64,000 nt of DNA, taken from assembly GCF_021390325.1 (NCBI RefSeq), contig NZ_JAJUWU010000003.1:186001-250000 (forward strand), read 5' to 3'. Shown here in pieces: positions 26,025-34,432 of the stretch; positions within the stretch are counted from its first letter, which is position 1, and every line of letters begins with the position of its first letter. The notes below the pieces were generated by a model. That model saw nothing but the letters and a program-made list of their open reading frames with translations, did no database searches and was not told where the DNA came from. This DNA comes from Jiella avicenniae (GTDB lineage Bacteria > Pseudomonadota > Alphaproteobacteria > Rhizobiales > Rhizobiaceae). The translations under genes were made by a program, and so were the position numbers.

Positions 26025-29000
26025 TTACGACGGCCGAGAAAACGTCGCACGGCGCGGCGTTCCGGCCCCCCAGACAGGGCTGACCTGCGCCACGTTTGCC
26101 TCGAAGACGTCGAGAAGTCCACCGAAACGGGCCGTCTGATCCGCGGCCGAGACGGCAAGCGACGGCTCGGCCGTTTCGACGACCATCGTCGTCCCGGCGC
26201 CGTCGTCGATCACCGCGCGATAGCGCTCGGCCTCTTCACCGAGCGGCACGTCGACGACCGACCAGTTGTCGCCGCCGCTGCGCGTGCGGCGAATCCAGCT
26301 AAGTTCGAAGGCCCCGTCGGCGGCAAATCGTGCCTCGAGATGGACCGGCGAAAGCGGCCGCACGGAACGTTTGCCGAGAGCATGGGTCCGAGCGACGACG
26401 GAGGCGTCGTCCCGGCCTCGGCCGATCGGCTGGATGCGAAATTCGATGGACCGGCCGACCTCCGCCGCCTCGATGCCGAGCGAGGCGCTGGCATGGTCGA
26501 GGAGGACGAATAGCGCCCCGGGCACCGCGCCCGCGGCCATGGCGTCCTCGGTGCCGCCCTGGGCGCGCAAGAGGCGGGACAGGCGAAATTCACCCGATGC
26601 GATCTCCTCGGCCCGCTCGAACTGCAATACCTCGAACCCGCCATCGGCACACTGGACGGCGCAGAGATTGCCGCCGGCCAGCATGGAGGCGGCGGAGATC
26701 GACGACAGAGCGCCGCGGGGCAGCGCAACGGTGATCGCGTTGGCCGGATCGATCCGGCCCTCGGGCCCCGGCTGGAGCGCGGACGTCAACCGTCCCAAAG
26801 TCCCGGGACGCGTGACGCGCGTTCGTGCCTTCAAGGTCCCGTCGTCGGCAAGGCTCGACACCTCGTAGCCGGCGAAGGGCGAGGCGCTGACAGCGATCCG
26901 CGCGCCCTCAAAGCCGGCTTCACCGGGTGGCAGCGGAAGGTCGAGAAAGGCGACGAAGGGCCGCGAGGCGAGTTTCGGACGGCCGGATCCGAAATCCGGG
27001 ATCGTGCCCGAACTGCCGGCGCCGGCCCCGCGCATCGGCAGACGCCTGGTGCTGACGCGGCTCGAAAGGCCGGTCTCGATGCGCGTCACGAGCCATTCGC
27101 CGCTTCGGCCTTCGAGCTTCAGCACGTCGCCGACGGAGGGAGCGAGGTCGCTTGCCGGCACGGCGAAGTCGGCCGTCTCGGTCGCCGTTCCGCCATCGGC
27201 GAGCATCGCCGCCGCAAAACCGCTCGCCTCGCCCTCGTCGAGGATCGCCGGGACGCTGACGAGCCGTCGGCGTGGGGAGGAGACGCTGGCCCGCATGGCT
27301 TCGGCGCTGCCCGGCTGATAATCGCGCCAGGGATCGAGGAAGGAAAGCGCCACGGCGTCGACGGTCTCCGCCGCTTCGGCACGCCGCAATTCGACGAAGG
27401 GCTTGTCCTCCTCTTCGACGAAGGCGTCGAGCGTCCTGCCGACCCGCAGCCGATCGAGCGAGCGGACGACCAGCGCGCCGTCCTCGACATGGGCCACGGC
27501 GCCGACGAGCCCGAAGAGGCTTTCCAGGGATTGCCGGGCGCTGTGAGGCCCGGTTTCGACCCAGCCGGTCAGCATGGCTTCGAGACCGGTGAGATCATGC
27601 GCCTCGATCCCGTGGTCACGCAGGATCGAGGCAGTGAGGGCGTCCACCGGGGCGGTGCCGAGCCGGCCGCTCAGCCAGTGGCCCCGCCGCCAGTTCTCGC
27701 CGTCGCTCCAGACGTCCGCCCGCCCGGGAAAGGCCGGAAACGGTCGTGCGTCCCAGGTCCAAAGATGGATCGCATCCGCCGGCACCATCCGGCCGCCATA
27801 GACCGGGGAAAAAGGGTTTGCCGCATCCGAAAACCCAGTCGATCCGGGCGTCCAGTGGCCGAGATGGGCTTCCAGGAAACGTCGCTGGACGAGGTCGTCG
27901 CGCCTGCCGTCCGAAAAGTGCGGCAGGGCGCTTTCGGAGGATTTCGGATCGACGAAGAGGTTCGGCTGGTTGGCGCCCTTGTCGATCGCCGGGCAGCCGA
28001 GTTCCGTCAGCCAGATCGGCTTTCCCATCGGCACGAAGGCCGTGGGCTCGGCGAGTTCGACGCCGCCCCGGCGTTCGAAATGCGGGTTCGACCACCACGA
28101 CAGGAGATCCTTGGGGCGAAATACCCAGGGCTTGCCATTGGCCCCGTCGGTGATCGGCGTCCGGCGCCTTTCCGTCCGATCGGCCTCGCTCGCATAGTAC
28201 CAGTCGTAGTACTCGCCGCCGGCGATGCCGGCGGCAAGGCCGTGGCGATCATAGATCGACGGCTGACCATCGTCTTCGTCGCCCCGCCAGTCGGTCAGCG
28301 GCAGGTAGTCGTCGATGCCGATGGCGTCGATCGCCGGGGAAGCCCACAGGGGGTCGAGATTGAAGAAGACGTCACCGGAACCGTCCTCGGGATGATAGCC
28401 GAAATATTCGCTCCAGTCGGCGGCATAGGTGACGCCGGCGTCGGGCAGGATCTCCTTCACCCCTTCGGCGATCGCGATCAGACCCTCGACGAACGGAAAC
28501 CGGCCGGCATCGTCGCGGATGCGGGTGAGGCCGCGCAGCTCCGAGCCGATGACGAAGGCGTCGGCGCCGCCTGCCGCCGCTGCCAGATGGGCATGATGGA
28601 AGATCATCCGCCGATACGACCATTCGCTCGGCCCGTGATAGTTCACCCGGCTGCCCGATACCGAAAAGTCGCCCGGCACCGCAGTGCCGAGGAACGCCGC
28701 GACGGCGGCGCGCGCGGCTGGTGTCCCGTCAGGACCGTCGGCCCGGCCCACAGCGACGTCGAGGGTGATCCGGCCCCGCCAGGGAAATGCCGCCTGCTCG
28801 GCGCCGCCATGGGGGTCGGGCAGACCGTTGCCGGGCGGAACGTCCATGAGGAGGAAGGGATAATACGTCACCTTCAGCCCGCGATCCTTGAGCGCGCGGA
28901 TCGCCTGCAGGACGCCGGAATCGCTCGGTGTGCCGCCGAAGGACGCGCCGCCGCCGGAGCTGGAGACGACCTCGGCGTCGCCGCGATCGAGGCCGCTCAC

Positions 29001-29906
29001 CCGCCAGTCCTCGTTTTCGTGCCGGGTATGCACCTCGACCTTCGGACGGATGCGGCAATCGCCCGCCCTCAGGTCGTCGCCGAACCAGGAGACGACCAGT
29101 GCCGCCCGTTCGAGCTTCGGGCAGAGCGCCCGGAGTTCGTCGATCGAGGCCTCGATGTCGCTGTCGGCGTAAAGGACGTTGCGGTTGATCAGCCGGTCCT
29201 CGCCCTCCGCCAGTTCCTCGCGCACCCGCCGCGGATCGAGGCCGTGCTCGCTCGCCCCCGGAATGAGGGTGACCGCGCGGATCTCTTCTTCCAGCCGGCC
29301 GATCGGCCGCAGCACCTCGCAGCTGATCTGCGGGATCCGGTTGCCGTAGCGCGCCAGGGGCAGCCGTTCGAAGACGAGATAAGCGAGACCGCGATAGGCG
29401 GGCGCATTGCCCGCGCCCTGTTTCACCTCGATCAGCGGATCGGGGAGTTGCTCTTCGTCTCCGCGATAGACCCTGAACGCGGCGTCGGAAAGGTCCATCT
29501 CCTCGCCGTCCGCCCAGACCCGGCGAATGGCGGCGATCGGTCCCTCGCAGAGACCGACCGCGACATTTCCGAAATAGCTGTAGGTGGTGACCTCGCTCGA
29601 CGCTCCACCGCCTTTGCCGCCCTGTCGCTCGGTCTCTGACTCCTCCTCGAAGCGGGTCGTCCACAACACTTGTCCGGCAACGCGCGCGGTGCCGTAGACC
29701 CGGGCGATGCCGGCGCCCTCGTCGGCGGTCATCACCCGGCCCGCCTCGATCCGCGGGCCCTCGTAATGCGACGTCTGCGAAAACAGCGAACGGTCGATCG
29801 CCGAGCCCGCCAGCGCCCCGGCGGCACGGCCGATCACCGCGCCGATCGGGCCGCCGAAAATACTGCCGATCGCGGCGCCTGCCGCCTGAAGAACGATGGT
29901 CGCCAC
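26025..29906 (-). CDS. GTA host-specificity/megatron protein g15 (TIM-barrel-like tail protein)
   Basis: A 1293-residue baseplate protein, the RcGTA g15 equivalent that forms the central tail tip and contacts the recipient. The N-terminus (residues 1-40) is hydrophobic and glycine-rich (AAGAAIGSIFGGPIGAVIG). The phage-tail region contains VTTYSYFGNVAVGLCEGPI, followed by a glycoside-hydrolase/TIM-barrel-like domain around residues 430-680 with VTYAADWSEYFGYHPED and DAIGIDDYLPLTDW. C-terminal beta-rich domains follow. ATG 29906 starts 4 bp after the g14 stop. It is the last gene of the GTA cluster, with no lysis gene after it. Length matches the RcGTA counterpart. Confidence 0.92.
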   Translation of the reverse strand: MATIVLQAAGAAIGSIFGGPIGAVIGRAAGALAGSAIDRSLFSQTSHYEGPRIEAGRVMTADEGAGIARVYGTARVAGQVLWTTRFEEESETERQGGKGGGASSEVTTYSYFGNVAVGLCEGPIAAIRRVWADGEEMDLSDAAFRVYRGDEEQLPDPLIEVKQGAGNAPAYRGLAYLVFERLPLARYGNRIPQISCEVLRPIGRLEEEIRAVTLIPGASEHGLDPRRVREELAEGEDRLINRNVLYADSDIEASIDELRALCPKLERAALVVSWFGDDLRAGDCRIRPKVEVHTRHENEDWRVSGLDRGDAEVVSSSGGGASFGGTPSDSGVLQAIRALKDRGLKVTYYPFLLMDVPPGNGLPDPHGGAEQAAFPWRGRITLDVAVGRADGPDGTPAARAAVAAFLGTAVPGDFSVSGSRVNYHGPSEWSYRRMIFHHAHLAAAAGGADAFVIGSELRGLTRIRDDAGRFPFVEGLIAIAEGVKEILPDAGVTYAADWSEYFGYHPEDGSGDVFFNLDPLWASPAIDAIGIDDYLPLTDWRGDEDDGQPSIYDRHGLAAGIAGGEYYDWYYASEADRTERRRTPITDGANGKPWVFRPKDLLSWWSNPHFERRGGVELAEPTAFVPMGKPIWLTELGCPAIDKGANQPNLFVDPKSSESALPHFSDGRRDDLVQRRFLEAHLGHWTPGSTGFSDAANPFSPVYGGRMVPADAIHLWTWDARPFPAFPGRADVWSDGENWRRGHWLSGRLGTAPVDALTASILRDHGIEAHDLTGLEAMLTGWVETGPHSARQSLESLFGLVGAVAHVEDGALVVRSLDRLRVGRTLDAFVEEEDKPFVELRRAEAAETVDAVALSFLDPWRDYQPGSAEAMRASVSSPRRRLVSVPAILDEGEASGFAAAMLADGGTATETADFAVPASDLAPSVGDVLKLEGRSGEWLVTRIETGLSSRVSTRRLPMRGAGAGSSGTIPDFGSGRPKLASRPFVAFLDLPLPPGEAGFEGARIAVSASPFAGYEVSSLADDGTLKARTRVTRPGTLGRLTSALQPGPEGRIDPANAITVALPRGALSSISAASMLAGGNLCAVQCADGGFEVLQFERAEEIASGEFRLSRLLRAQGGTEDAMAAGAVPGALFVLLDHASASLGIEAAEVGRSIEFRIQPIGRGRDDASVVARTHALGKRSVRPLSPVHLEARFAADGAFELSWIRRTRSGGDNWSVVDVPLGEEAERYRAVIDDGAGTTMVVETAEPSLAVSAADQTARFGGLLDVFEANVAQVSPVWGAGTPRRATFSRPS

Positions 29907-29909
29907 GAT

Positions 29910-30341
29910 CTACTCCGGAAAGCGGAAAGCGCCGGCGATCCTGCCGCGCCAGCTGTTCGGCAGCGCGGTCGAGACGACGCTCGCGCCCTGATAGGCGTGG
30001 ATGATGCGCCCACCCTCGTCGACGACGGCGCAGTGGGTCGCCGGCGCGCCGATGCGCCAGCGAAACAGGAGGACGTCGCCGGAAAGGGCCGACGCGACGT
30101 CGATCGGCATGAGATGCCGCTCCGCCGCCGCCATCAGCCGGTCGGGCCCGGCGCGCAGGCTCCATGTCGTGGCATAGGCGCCCGGCTCCTCCGGTTCTGC
30201 ACCCCGCAACTCCCGCCAGATGCCGCGGATCAGCCCCAGACAGTCGCAGCCGATGCCCTTCGCGGACCCCTGGTGGCGGTATGGCGTGCCGAGCCAATCC
30301 CGGGCGATCTCGAGCGCCAGGGCGCGCCTGCCCTCGCTCAT
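29910..30341 (-). CDS. GTA NlpC/P60-type peptidase g14
   Basis: A 143-residue cysteine peptidase of the NlpC/P60 fold, expected to cleave recipient peptidoglycan while the particle delivers DNA. The catalytic Cys lies in GCDCLGLIRG (C34, with C32 next to it) and the catalytic His in ATHCAVVDEGG near residue 100. N-terminal DWLGTPYRHQG is the family's entry motif. ATG 30341 overlaps the g13 stop (ATGA). It lies between the baseplate hub g13 and the megatron g15, exactly as in RcGTA. Confidence 0.95.
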   Translation of the reverse strand: MSEGRRALALEIARDWLGTPYRHQGSAKGIGCDCLGLIRGIWRELRGAEPEEPGAYATTWSLRAGPDRLMAAAERHLMPIDVASALSGDVLLFRWRIGAPATHCAVVDEGGRIIHAYQGASVVSTALPNSWRGRIAGAFRFPE

Positions 30342-31228
30342 GGTACCACCGGCGAGCCGTCGTGGACGTCGCCGGACTTGGCGGCGCGAAGGCTGGCATC
30401 CGTGCCGGGAATATGCGGAAAACCGCGGAAGTTGAGATGATTGGCGAAGCGCTCGCGGCAGGTCGAAAACTGCTTGTCGCAGCCCTGGACGAGGCGGAAG
30501 CGATCGCCGGTCGCAATGGCGGCGACGATCGGCGAGGCCATCACGATCCGCACCCGACCGGTCGTCGACGCGACCGCCGAGGCCACGTCGGCGGAGAGAC
30601 CCGCCGCCTCGCCATCGAGCATCGTCAGCCGCCCGAAGGCGTAGCGATCGGGCGGTGCCCCGAGGGGCGTTTCCGTCACGATCCACCCCTCGCCGGCGGA
30701 GTGCCCCGTGCATTCCACCGTGAAGGGTGGTTCCGAGAGATCGAACCGGCAGCGCGCGTCGCCGAGGACGGCATCGCAGCGTCGGCGATAGATCCGCCCG
30801 TGAATGGCCTCGAGCCTCCCCGCCACGCTCCTCAGCTCCGCCGTGAAGGCCGTGTCGCCCCGCCGCACCTCGCCGAGGTCCGACAGGTCGATCCGAACAT
30901 GAGCCTCAGGGTTCTGCCAGTCGGCGACGAAGGTCTCGATCGTCGCGCCGTCGAACCGACCGGCGGCGATGTCGGCCTCCTCGATGGAGGCCGCGGACAA
31001 TGCGCCTTCGACCTCGCCCGTCGTCGCGCCGAGGCCGAGTGCGGCTTCCGCCTCGCTCGCCGTCAGCCCGGTCGCCGCCTCGAACCTCGTGCCGTCGAAG
31101 CTCAGCGCCTCGTCGTGGTCGGTGAAGCCGAGGACGACGCCGTCCTTGCGCGTCAACCGCCAGCAATGGGCGAGCGTCGTCACCGGACCTTCGATGGCGA
31201 CAGCCAGATCGGCGGGGAGCGTCCTCAT
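30338..31228 (-). CDS. GTA baseplate hub protein g13 (DUF2163)
   Basis: A 296-residue baseplate hub protein with DUF2163 and the C-terminal phage_BR0599-type segment. Four cysteines lie in RRRCDAVLGDARCRF and VQGCDKQFSTCRERF, the arrangement that binds an iron-sulphur cluster in lambda gpL-type tail-tip proteins; the downstream NHLNFRGFPHIPG is the typical ending. ATG 31228 overlaps the g12 stop (ATGA). The role is to join the distal tail ring to the megatron. Cluster binding here is inferred from the motif. Confidence 0.92.
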   Translation of the reverse strand: MRTLPADLAVAIEGPVTTLAHCWRLTRKDGVVLGFTDHDEALSFDGTRFEAATGLTASEAEAALGLGATTGEVEGALSAASIEEADIAAGRFDGATIETFVADWQNPEAHVRIDLSDLGEVRRGDTAFTAELRSVAGRLEAIHGRIYRRRCDAVLGDARCRFDLSEPPFTVECTGHSAGEGWIVTETPLGAPPDRYAFGRLTMLDGEAAGLSADVASAVASTTGRVRIVMASPIVAAIATGDRFRLVQGCDKQFSTCRERFANHLNFRGFPHIPGTDASLRAAKSGDVHDGSPVVP

Positions 31229-31860
31229 GGCCTCACCTCGATGAGCGGAATGGTCGGAATGTCGCCGGCCTCGAAGGCGGCGATGTTGACGGCGATCTGG
31301 TCGATGTCGAAGCGCACCGGAACGTCGAACTCGAAGCCGGCGGTGATCGCAGTGCCCACTTCGGGCGGATCGTCGAAACTGACCACACCCGTCGCGTCGT
31401 CGATCGACAGCCCGGTCGCCGTCTCGGCGCCCGCGACGGCGATCCGGACGGTGCCGCCGACGGGCTTTTCGATCGGCCGGAGATAGGCCCCCTCGCCGCT
31501 GCCATAGATCTTCACGAGCGGGAACTGCCGTGTCTCGCCGTCGCCGGTGCCGATCGCCTGGTCGATCGGGGAGACCGGCCTGCCGAAGCGCGCCGAGGCA
31601 TGGTCCAGCGGGTCGCGAAACCGGAAGCCGGTGAGCCGTCCGCGCATCGCCTCGAAGAATTCGACGAGGAGGGCGAGATCGGCGAGGCTCTTCAACCCCG
31701 AACCGGCGTCGTATCGCCTGACGGAGCGGAAGAAGCGCTGGTTGCGCTTCTCGAAGCCGGTCGACAGCCGGACGATGTCGGTGCGCCGTTCCGGCCCGCC
31801 GCTGGTGCCGAAGGCGATGCGCAGCGGGAACCGCTCTTCGCTGAAAGCGACGATCGCCAT
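31225..31860 (-). CDS. GTA distal tail protein g12 (DUF2460)
   Basis: A 211-residue DUF2460 protein that forms the distal tail ring linking tube and baseplate. Characteristic stretches are FPLRIAFGTSGGPERRT, FFEAMRGRLTGFRFRDPLD and FDVPVRFDIDQI. ATG 31860 is used; a TTG two codons upstream would overlap the g11 stop. It is translationally coupled to g13 through an ATGA overlap. Confidence 0.93.
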   Translation of the reverse strand: MAIVAFSEERFPLRIAFGTSGGPERRTDIVRLSTGFEKRNQRFFRSVRRYDAGSGLKSLADLALLVEFFEAMRGRLTGFRFRDPLDHASARFGRPVSPIDQAIGTGDGETRQFPLVKIYGSGEGAYLRPIEKPVGGTVRIAVAGAETATGLSIDDATGVVSFDDPPEVGTAITAGFEFDVPVRFDIDQIAVNIAAFEAGDIPTIPLIEVRP

Positions 31861-31862
31861 GG

Positions 31863-32435
31863 TCAAAGGCCCCTTCGCCCGCGGGACGCGGCTCGCGTCA
31901 GCATCGCCTGGATCTGCGCCTCGGCGCGCTTGAAGCTCGGCGCGTCGGGGGTCGAGACGTTGAAGACGATCGTCGAACCGCCCTGCCCGCGCGGCGCCGC
32001 GACGCCGAGCGTACCGTCGGCGCCGCGCGACAGCGGCAGAATCGCCTCGGCACCTGCCTCGCCCATCAGCCCGATCCGCCCGCCGGCCGGAAAATAGCTC
32101 GGCGCCGCGACGACCCCGCCCTTGGCGAAGGGCAGGATGCCGCCGCCCCCCGCCGACCCGCCACCGCCGCCGAAGGCCGAGAACAGCTGGCCGACGGCGT
32201 TCGAGGCGAGATTGCCCAGCGGCTTCAGTGCAGCGTCCAGCGCGATGGTCGACAGCCTCTGGGCCAGCTGCTGCAGCACGCTTTCGAAGGAGCGCCCCCC
32301 GGTGACGGCGCCCGCAAAAGCAGAGGTCAAAGCCGAGCCGAACCGGTCGGCCTTGCTGGACAGATCGGAAAGCGCCCTGTCGAGGCCGCTCGTGTCCGCC
32401 CGGATCGCGACGGTGAAGGTGTCGTCCTCGTCCAT
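31863..32435 (-). CDS. GTA tape measure protein g11
   Basis: A 190-residue tail tape-measure protein, short as expected for the short-tailed GTA particle. It is alpha-helical at the N-terminus (RADTSGLDRALSDLSSKADRF), has glycine-rich hydrophobic repeats in the middle (FSAFGGGGGSAGGGG) and the phage tape-measure segment FAKGGVV plus GLMGEAGAEAILPLSRG near the C-terminus. The length of this protein normally sets tail length. ATG 32435 has GGGA upstream. It follows the small g10.1 reading frame by 22 bp. Confidence 0.92.
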   Translation of the reverse strand: MDEDDTFTVAIRADTSGLDRALSDLSSKADRFGSALTSAFAGAVTGGRSFESVLQQLAQRLSTIALDAALKPLGNLASNAVGQLFSAFGGGGGSAGGGGILPFAKGGVVAAPSYFPAGGRIGLMGEAGAEAILPLSRGADGTLGVAAPRGQGGSTIVFNVSTPDAPSFKRAEAQIQAMLTRAASRGRRGL

Positions 32436-32457
32436 GATGAAATCCCGATGAGAATGG

Positions 32458-32703
32458 TCAGGGGCATTGCCGATCGATGTCGGGAAAGCGGTGCATCAGC
32501 CCGAAGAGTTCGGCGGCCGAAGGCGCAGTCGCGCCGGCCTGCCGGCGGGGCGAAAGCACGCTGGAAAGTTCGCGCGGCGTCATCCTCCAGAACGCCTCGG
32601 GCGACAGCCGCAGGAGGCCGAACCCCACGGCCATCGCCTCGTCCCAGGGAAAGGCCGCCGGTCGAGTCCCGCTCCCGGCGTCGCCTGGTGCCCCGTGCGT
32701 CAG
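32458..32703 (-). CDS. GTA tail assembly chaperone g10.1 (rcc01693 family), probable CTG start
   Basis: A small protein of about 81 residues recognised by AFPWDEAMAVGFGLLRLSPE and FWRMTPRELSSVLSPR, the hallmark of the rcc01693-type GTA chaperone between g10 and g11. No ATG, GTG or TTG lies in frame before the conserved PWDEAM. The nearest plausible start is CTG 32703, which overlaps the g10 stop (CTGA); the Shine-Dalgarno is weak (GGGG 2 bp away). An ATG exists only inside the conserved motif. The product probably helps load the tape measure into the growing tail tube. Confidence 0.75.
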   Translation of the reverse strand: MTHGAPGDAGSGTRPAAFPWDEAMAVGFGLLRLSPEAFWRMTPRELSSVLSPRRQAGATAPSAAELFGLMHRFPDIDRQCP

Positions 32704-33062
32704 GACCCCGTTGCGGAAGGGTTTGCGTTGCCCTCGTCGGCCGCCTCCCCGACACCGCCGAAGGCCGCCGCCAGAAGCTCCACGGCGATCGCCGCCGCCC
32801 CGGCCGCTGCGCCTTCGAAACGCATCGCCGCAACCTCGGCGTCCGAGACGGCTTCGCCTGCCCCGCGCAGGCCCGCTCCGACGATCCGCGTCAGGTCGCG
32901 GGCCGAAAGCTGCCCGCCGCGAAACCGCGACGAAAGCTCGGCGAGATTGTCGGCCGAAAACGCGTCCTCGAGTTCGGCCAGCGCACCCAGCGTCAGGCAG
33001 AGCCGCCGCTCGCGGCCGTCGATGACGGCGGACACCTCGCCACGCCTGCGATTGACGGCCAT
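32700..33062 (-). CDS. GTA tail protein g10 (GTA-gp10 family)
   Basis: A 120-residue protein of the GTA-gp10 family, a tail assembly chaperone-like component of alphaproteobacterial GTAs. The core is ERRLCLTLGALAELEDAF and LSARDLTRIVGAGLRGAG; the C-terminus is Ala-rich. ATG 33062 follows the g9 stop by 2 bp. Its stop overlaps the putative CTG start of g10.1. Confidence 0.88.
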   Translation of the reverse strand: MAVNRRRGEVSAVIDGRERRLCLTLGALAELEDAFSADNLAELSSRFRGGQLSARDLTRIVGAGLRGAGEAVSDAEVAAMRFEGAAAGAAAIAVELLAAAFGGVGEAADEGNANPSATGS

Positions 33063-33064
33063 GG

Positions 33065-33478
33065 TCAGATCGCCTCGAAGGTCAGCGCACCCGCCGATTC
33101 CAGCGTCGCCTCGAAGGTCACCTCGCCGTCGTGCTCCCCGCCATATTCGAGCGCGGTGACCTGGAACGGCCCGGTCACCCTGCCGAAGTCCGGGATCACC
33201 GCTTGGAAGGCGGCGATCCGCGATTCGAAGAACACCTGTCGGAGCGTCGCATCGGAAGCTGCGTCCTTGAAGATGCCGGCGCCCGACAGCGCAGCGCGCT
33301 GCACCCCCGCCCCGCCGAGAAGCTCCCGCCAGCGCCCGGCGCTTTCGGAATCGGTGATGTCCACCGTCTCGGCATTGAAGGCGATCCGCCGGCTTCTCAG
33401 GCCGGCGATCGTGGTGAAATTGCCGTCTCCGTCCTCGTCGATCTTGAGGAGGAGATCCTTGCCCTTTTGCGCGCCCAT
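33065..33478 (-). CDS. GTA major tail (tube) protein g9
   Basis: A 137-residue major tail tube protein that stacks into the tail. It begins MGAQKGKDLLLKID, continues with TTIAGLRSRRIAFNAETVDIT and ends with EYGGEHDGEVTFEATLESAG, the phage_tail_2/TP901 major tail signature. ATG 33478; the frame is open 13 codons further but lacks homology. It lies 184 bp after g8, with an intrinsic terminator in the gap, so it may need its own promoter or readthrough. Confidence 0.92.
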   Translation of the reverse strand: MGAQKGKDLLLKIDEDGDGNFTTIAGLRSRRIAFNAETVDITDSESAGRWRELLGGAGVQRAALSGAGIFKDAASDATLRQVFFESRIAAFQAVIPDFGRVTGPFQVTALEYGGEHDGEVTFEATLESAGALTFEAI

Positions 33479-33532
33479 CAGTCGGTCCCGTTCAAGCTGT
33501 GGTGGACACGGCGCCATCCCGCCGCGGCAACG

Positions 33533-33561
33533 AAAAAGGGCGGCCCGATGAGGACCGCCCT
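33533..33561 (-). terminator. intrinsic terminator inside the GTA cluster (between g8 and g9)
   Basis: On the minus strand AGGGCGGTCC, a 5-base loop TCATC, then GGGCCGCCCT followed by TTTT: a 10-bp stem with one G-T wobble and a U-run. It sits in the 184-bp gap after the DUF3168 gene and 55 bp before the tail tube gene, reading in the direction of the cluster. It would limit tail gene expression unless bypassed, or mark a separate promoter for g9. Confidence 0.85.
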
Positions 33562-33662
33562 GGATGATCGTTCGATATCTGAGGGCTGATGGCCCGGGGA
33601 CTTTCCGCCGCGCTTCGTCAGTCAGCGCGTGCCGGACTATCCTCGACCTTCGCCCCGTTTCC

Positions 33663-34073
33663 TCAGGCCAGCGGCTCGGTCACCGCGCGGAACCGCAAAA
33701 TGCCGTGATAGGCCGCGCTGTCTGGCTCGCGCCGGGCTTCGGCGAATTGCAGCCGAAGGTTCACCAGATGGTGTCCCTCCATGGGCAGCGTGGCGTCGTT
33801 CAGCTTTTCGGCCACCTTGTCCATGATCTCGTAGGTCTCGGCCTTGCCGCCGCCCTTCGCCCAGACGTGGAGGGTGAGGATGTGCTCGGCCCCGTCTTCG
33901 GTACCGGTCGACCAGTCGACGACCGCCGTCCGCCCCAGAGTGAGATATGGGAAGTTCGCCCGTTCGGGCCGCCGATCGAAGACCTTCGGGCCGCCGAGCA
34001 GCGCCGTCAGCGACGGATCGGAGGTCAGCGCGGAGAAAATCGACTGCTGGAGTTCAGCGCTCGGATGCGCCAT
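33663..34073 (-). CDS. GTA tail terminator-like protein g8 (DUF3168)
   Basis: A 136-residue DUF3168 protein acting at the head-tail interface, RcGTA g8 equivalent. Typical stretches are LQQSIFSALTSDPSLTALLGG, YLTLGRTAVVDWSTG and EHILTLHVWAKGGGKAE. ATG 34073 is preceded by a purine-rich GAGAAAG. A 358-bp interval of unusual composition separates it from g7, where most GTAs have tight packing. Confidence 0.9.
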   Translation of the reverse strand: MAHPSAELQQSIFSALTSDPSLTALLGGPKVFDRRPERANFPYLTLGRTAVVDWSTGTEDGAEHILTLHVWAKGGGKAETYEIMDKVAEKLNDATLPMEGHHLVNLRLQFAEARREPDSAAYHGILRFRAVTEPLA

Positions 34074-34198
34074 CGCTTTCTCCCTCGTTCCCTTGCAAGT
34101 GTTCGCCGTCGTGGCGTTCACTTTGCTTGTCGCCGTGAAACATAACTCGAAATGGTTTCCCCGTCTTCGGGTTCAACGGCCGGATTTTAACTTTTTCG
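34074..34198. other. AT-rich atypical interval within the GTA cluster
   Basis: Together with the small upstream reading frame this makes a 358-bp gap between g7 and g8. A 62-codon minus-strand frame (34054-34242, beginning MPISTAKTRVNPKG) runs through it, but its third-position GC is near 55% versus about 90% in neighbours, so I do not call it a gene. It looks like decayed or foreign sequence. Confidence 0.5.
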
Positions 34199-34432
34199 CT
34201 ACCTTTCGGATTCACGCGAGTTTTCGCCGTCGAGATCGGCATTCGCCGAGAAAGGATCGGCCAGGAGAGCCCGTCCGGCGGATGTTCTGGCGAGGTTCGA
34301 CGTCCGCGGCAGGGCCTCGGTCTGCCGCAACGGGTTTCCCGCTTTCGTCCGCCCGAGCCCCTCCTCGACGAGTTGCCGAAAGCTCTTTCGCAGCCGCTTC
34401 TGCCGGACCGTGGCCGTCAGCCGGATGCTCAT
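34199..34432 (-). CDS. small basic protein of unknown function between GTA g7 and g8
   Basis: A 77-residue frame starting with ATG 34432, which shares a base with the g7 stop (TGATG), so it is translationally coupled. The first 40 residues are strongly basic (SIRLTATVRQKRLRKSFRQL) with normal GC-rich codon use; the second half drifts to atypical codons (AGA, ACA, AAT) and ends without motif. It has no counterpart in the canonical RcGTA order. It may be the remnant of an HK97 gp10-like morphogenesis gene, or a short accessory protein. I do not recognise it. Confidence 0.5.
   Translation of the reverse strand: MSIRLTATVRQKRLRKSFRQLVEEGLGRTKAGNPLRQTEALPRTSNLARTSAGRALLADPFSANADLDGENSRESER

Noticed and set aside
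34054-34242. 62-codon small ORF between GTA g7 and g8
   Set aside because: Third-position GC near 55% versus about 90% in real genes, overlap with the g8 start and no convincing ribosome site.
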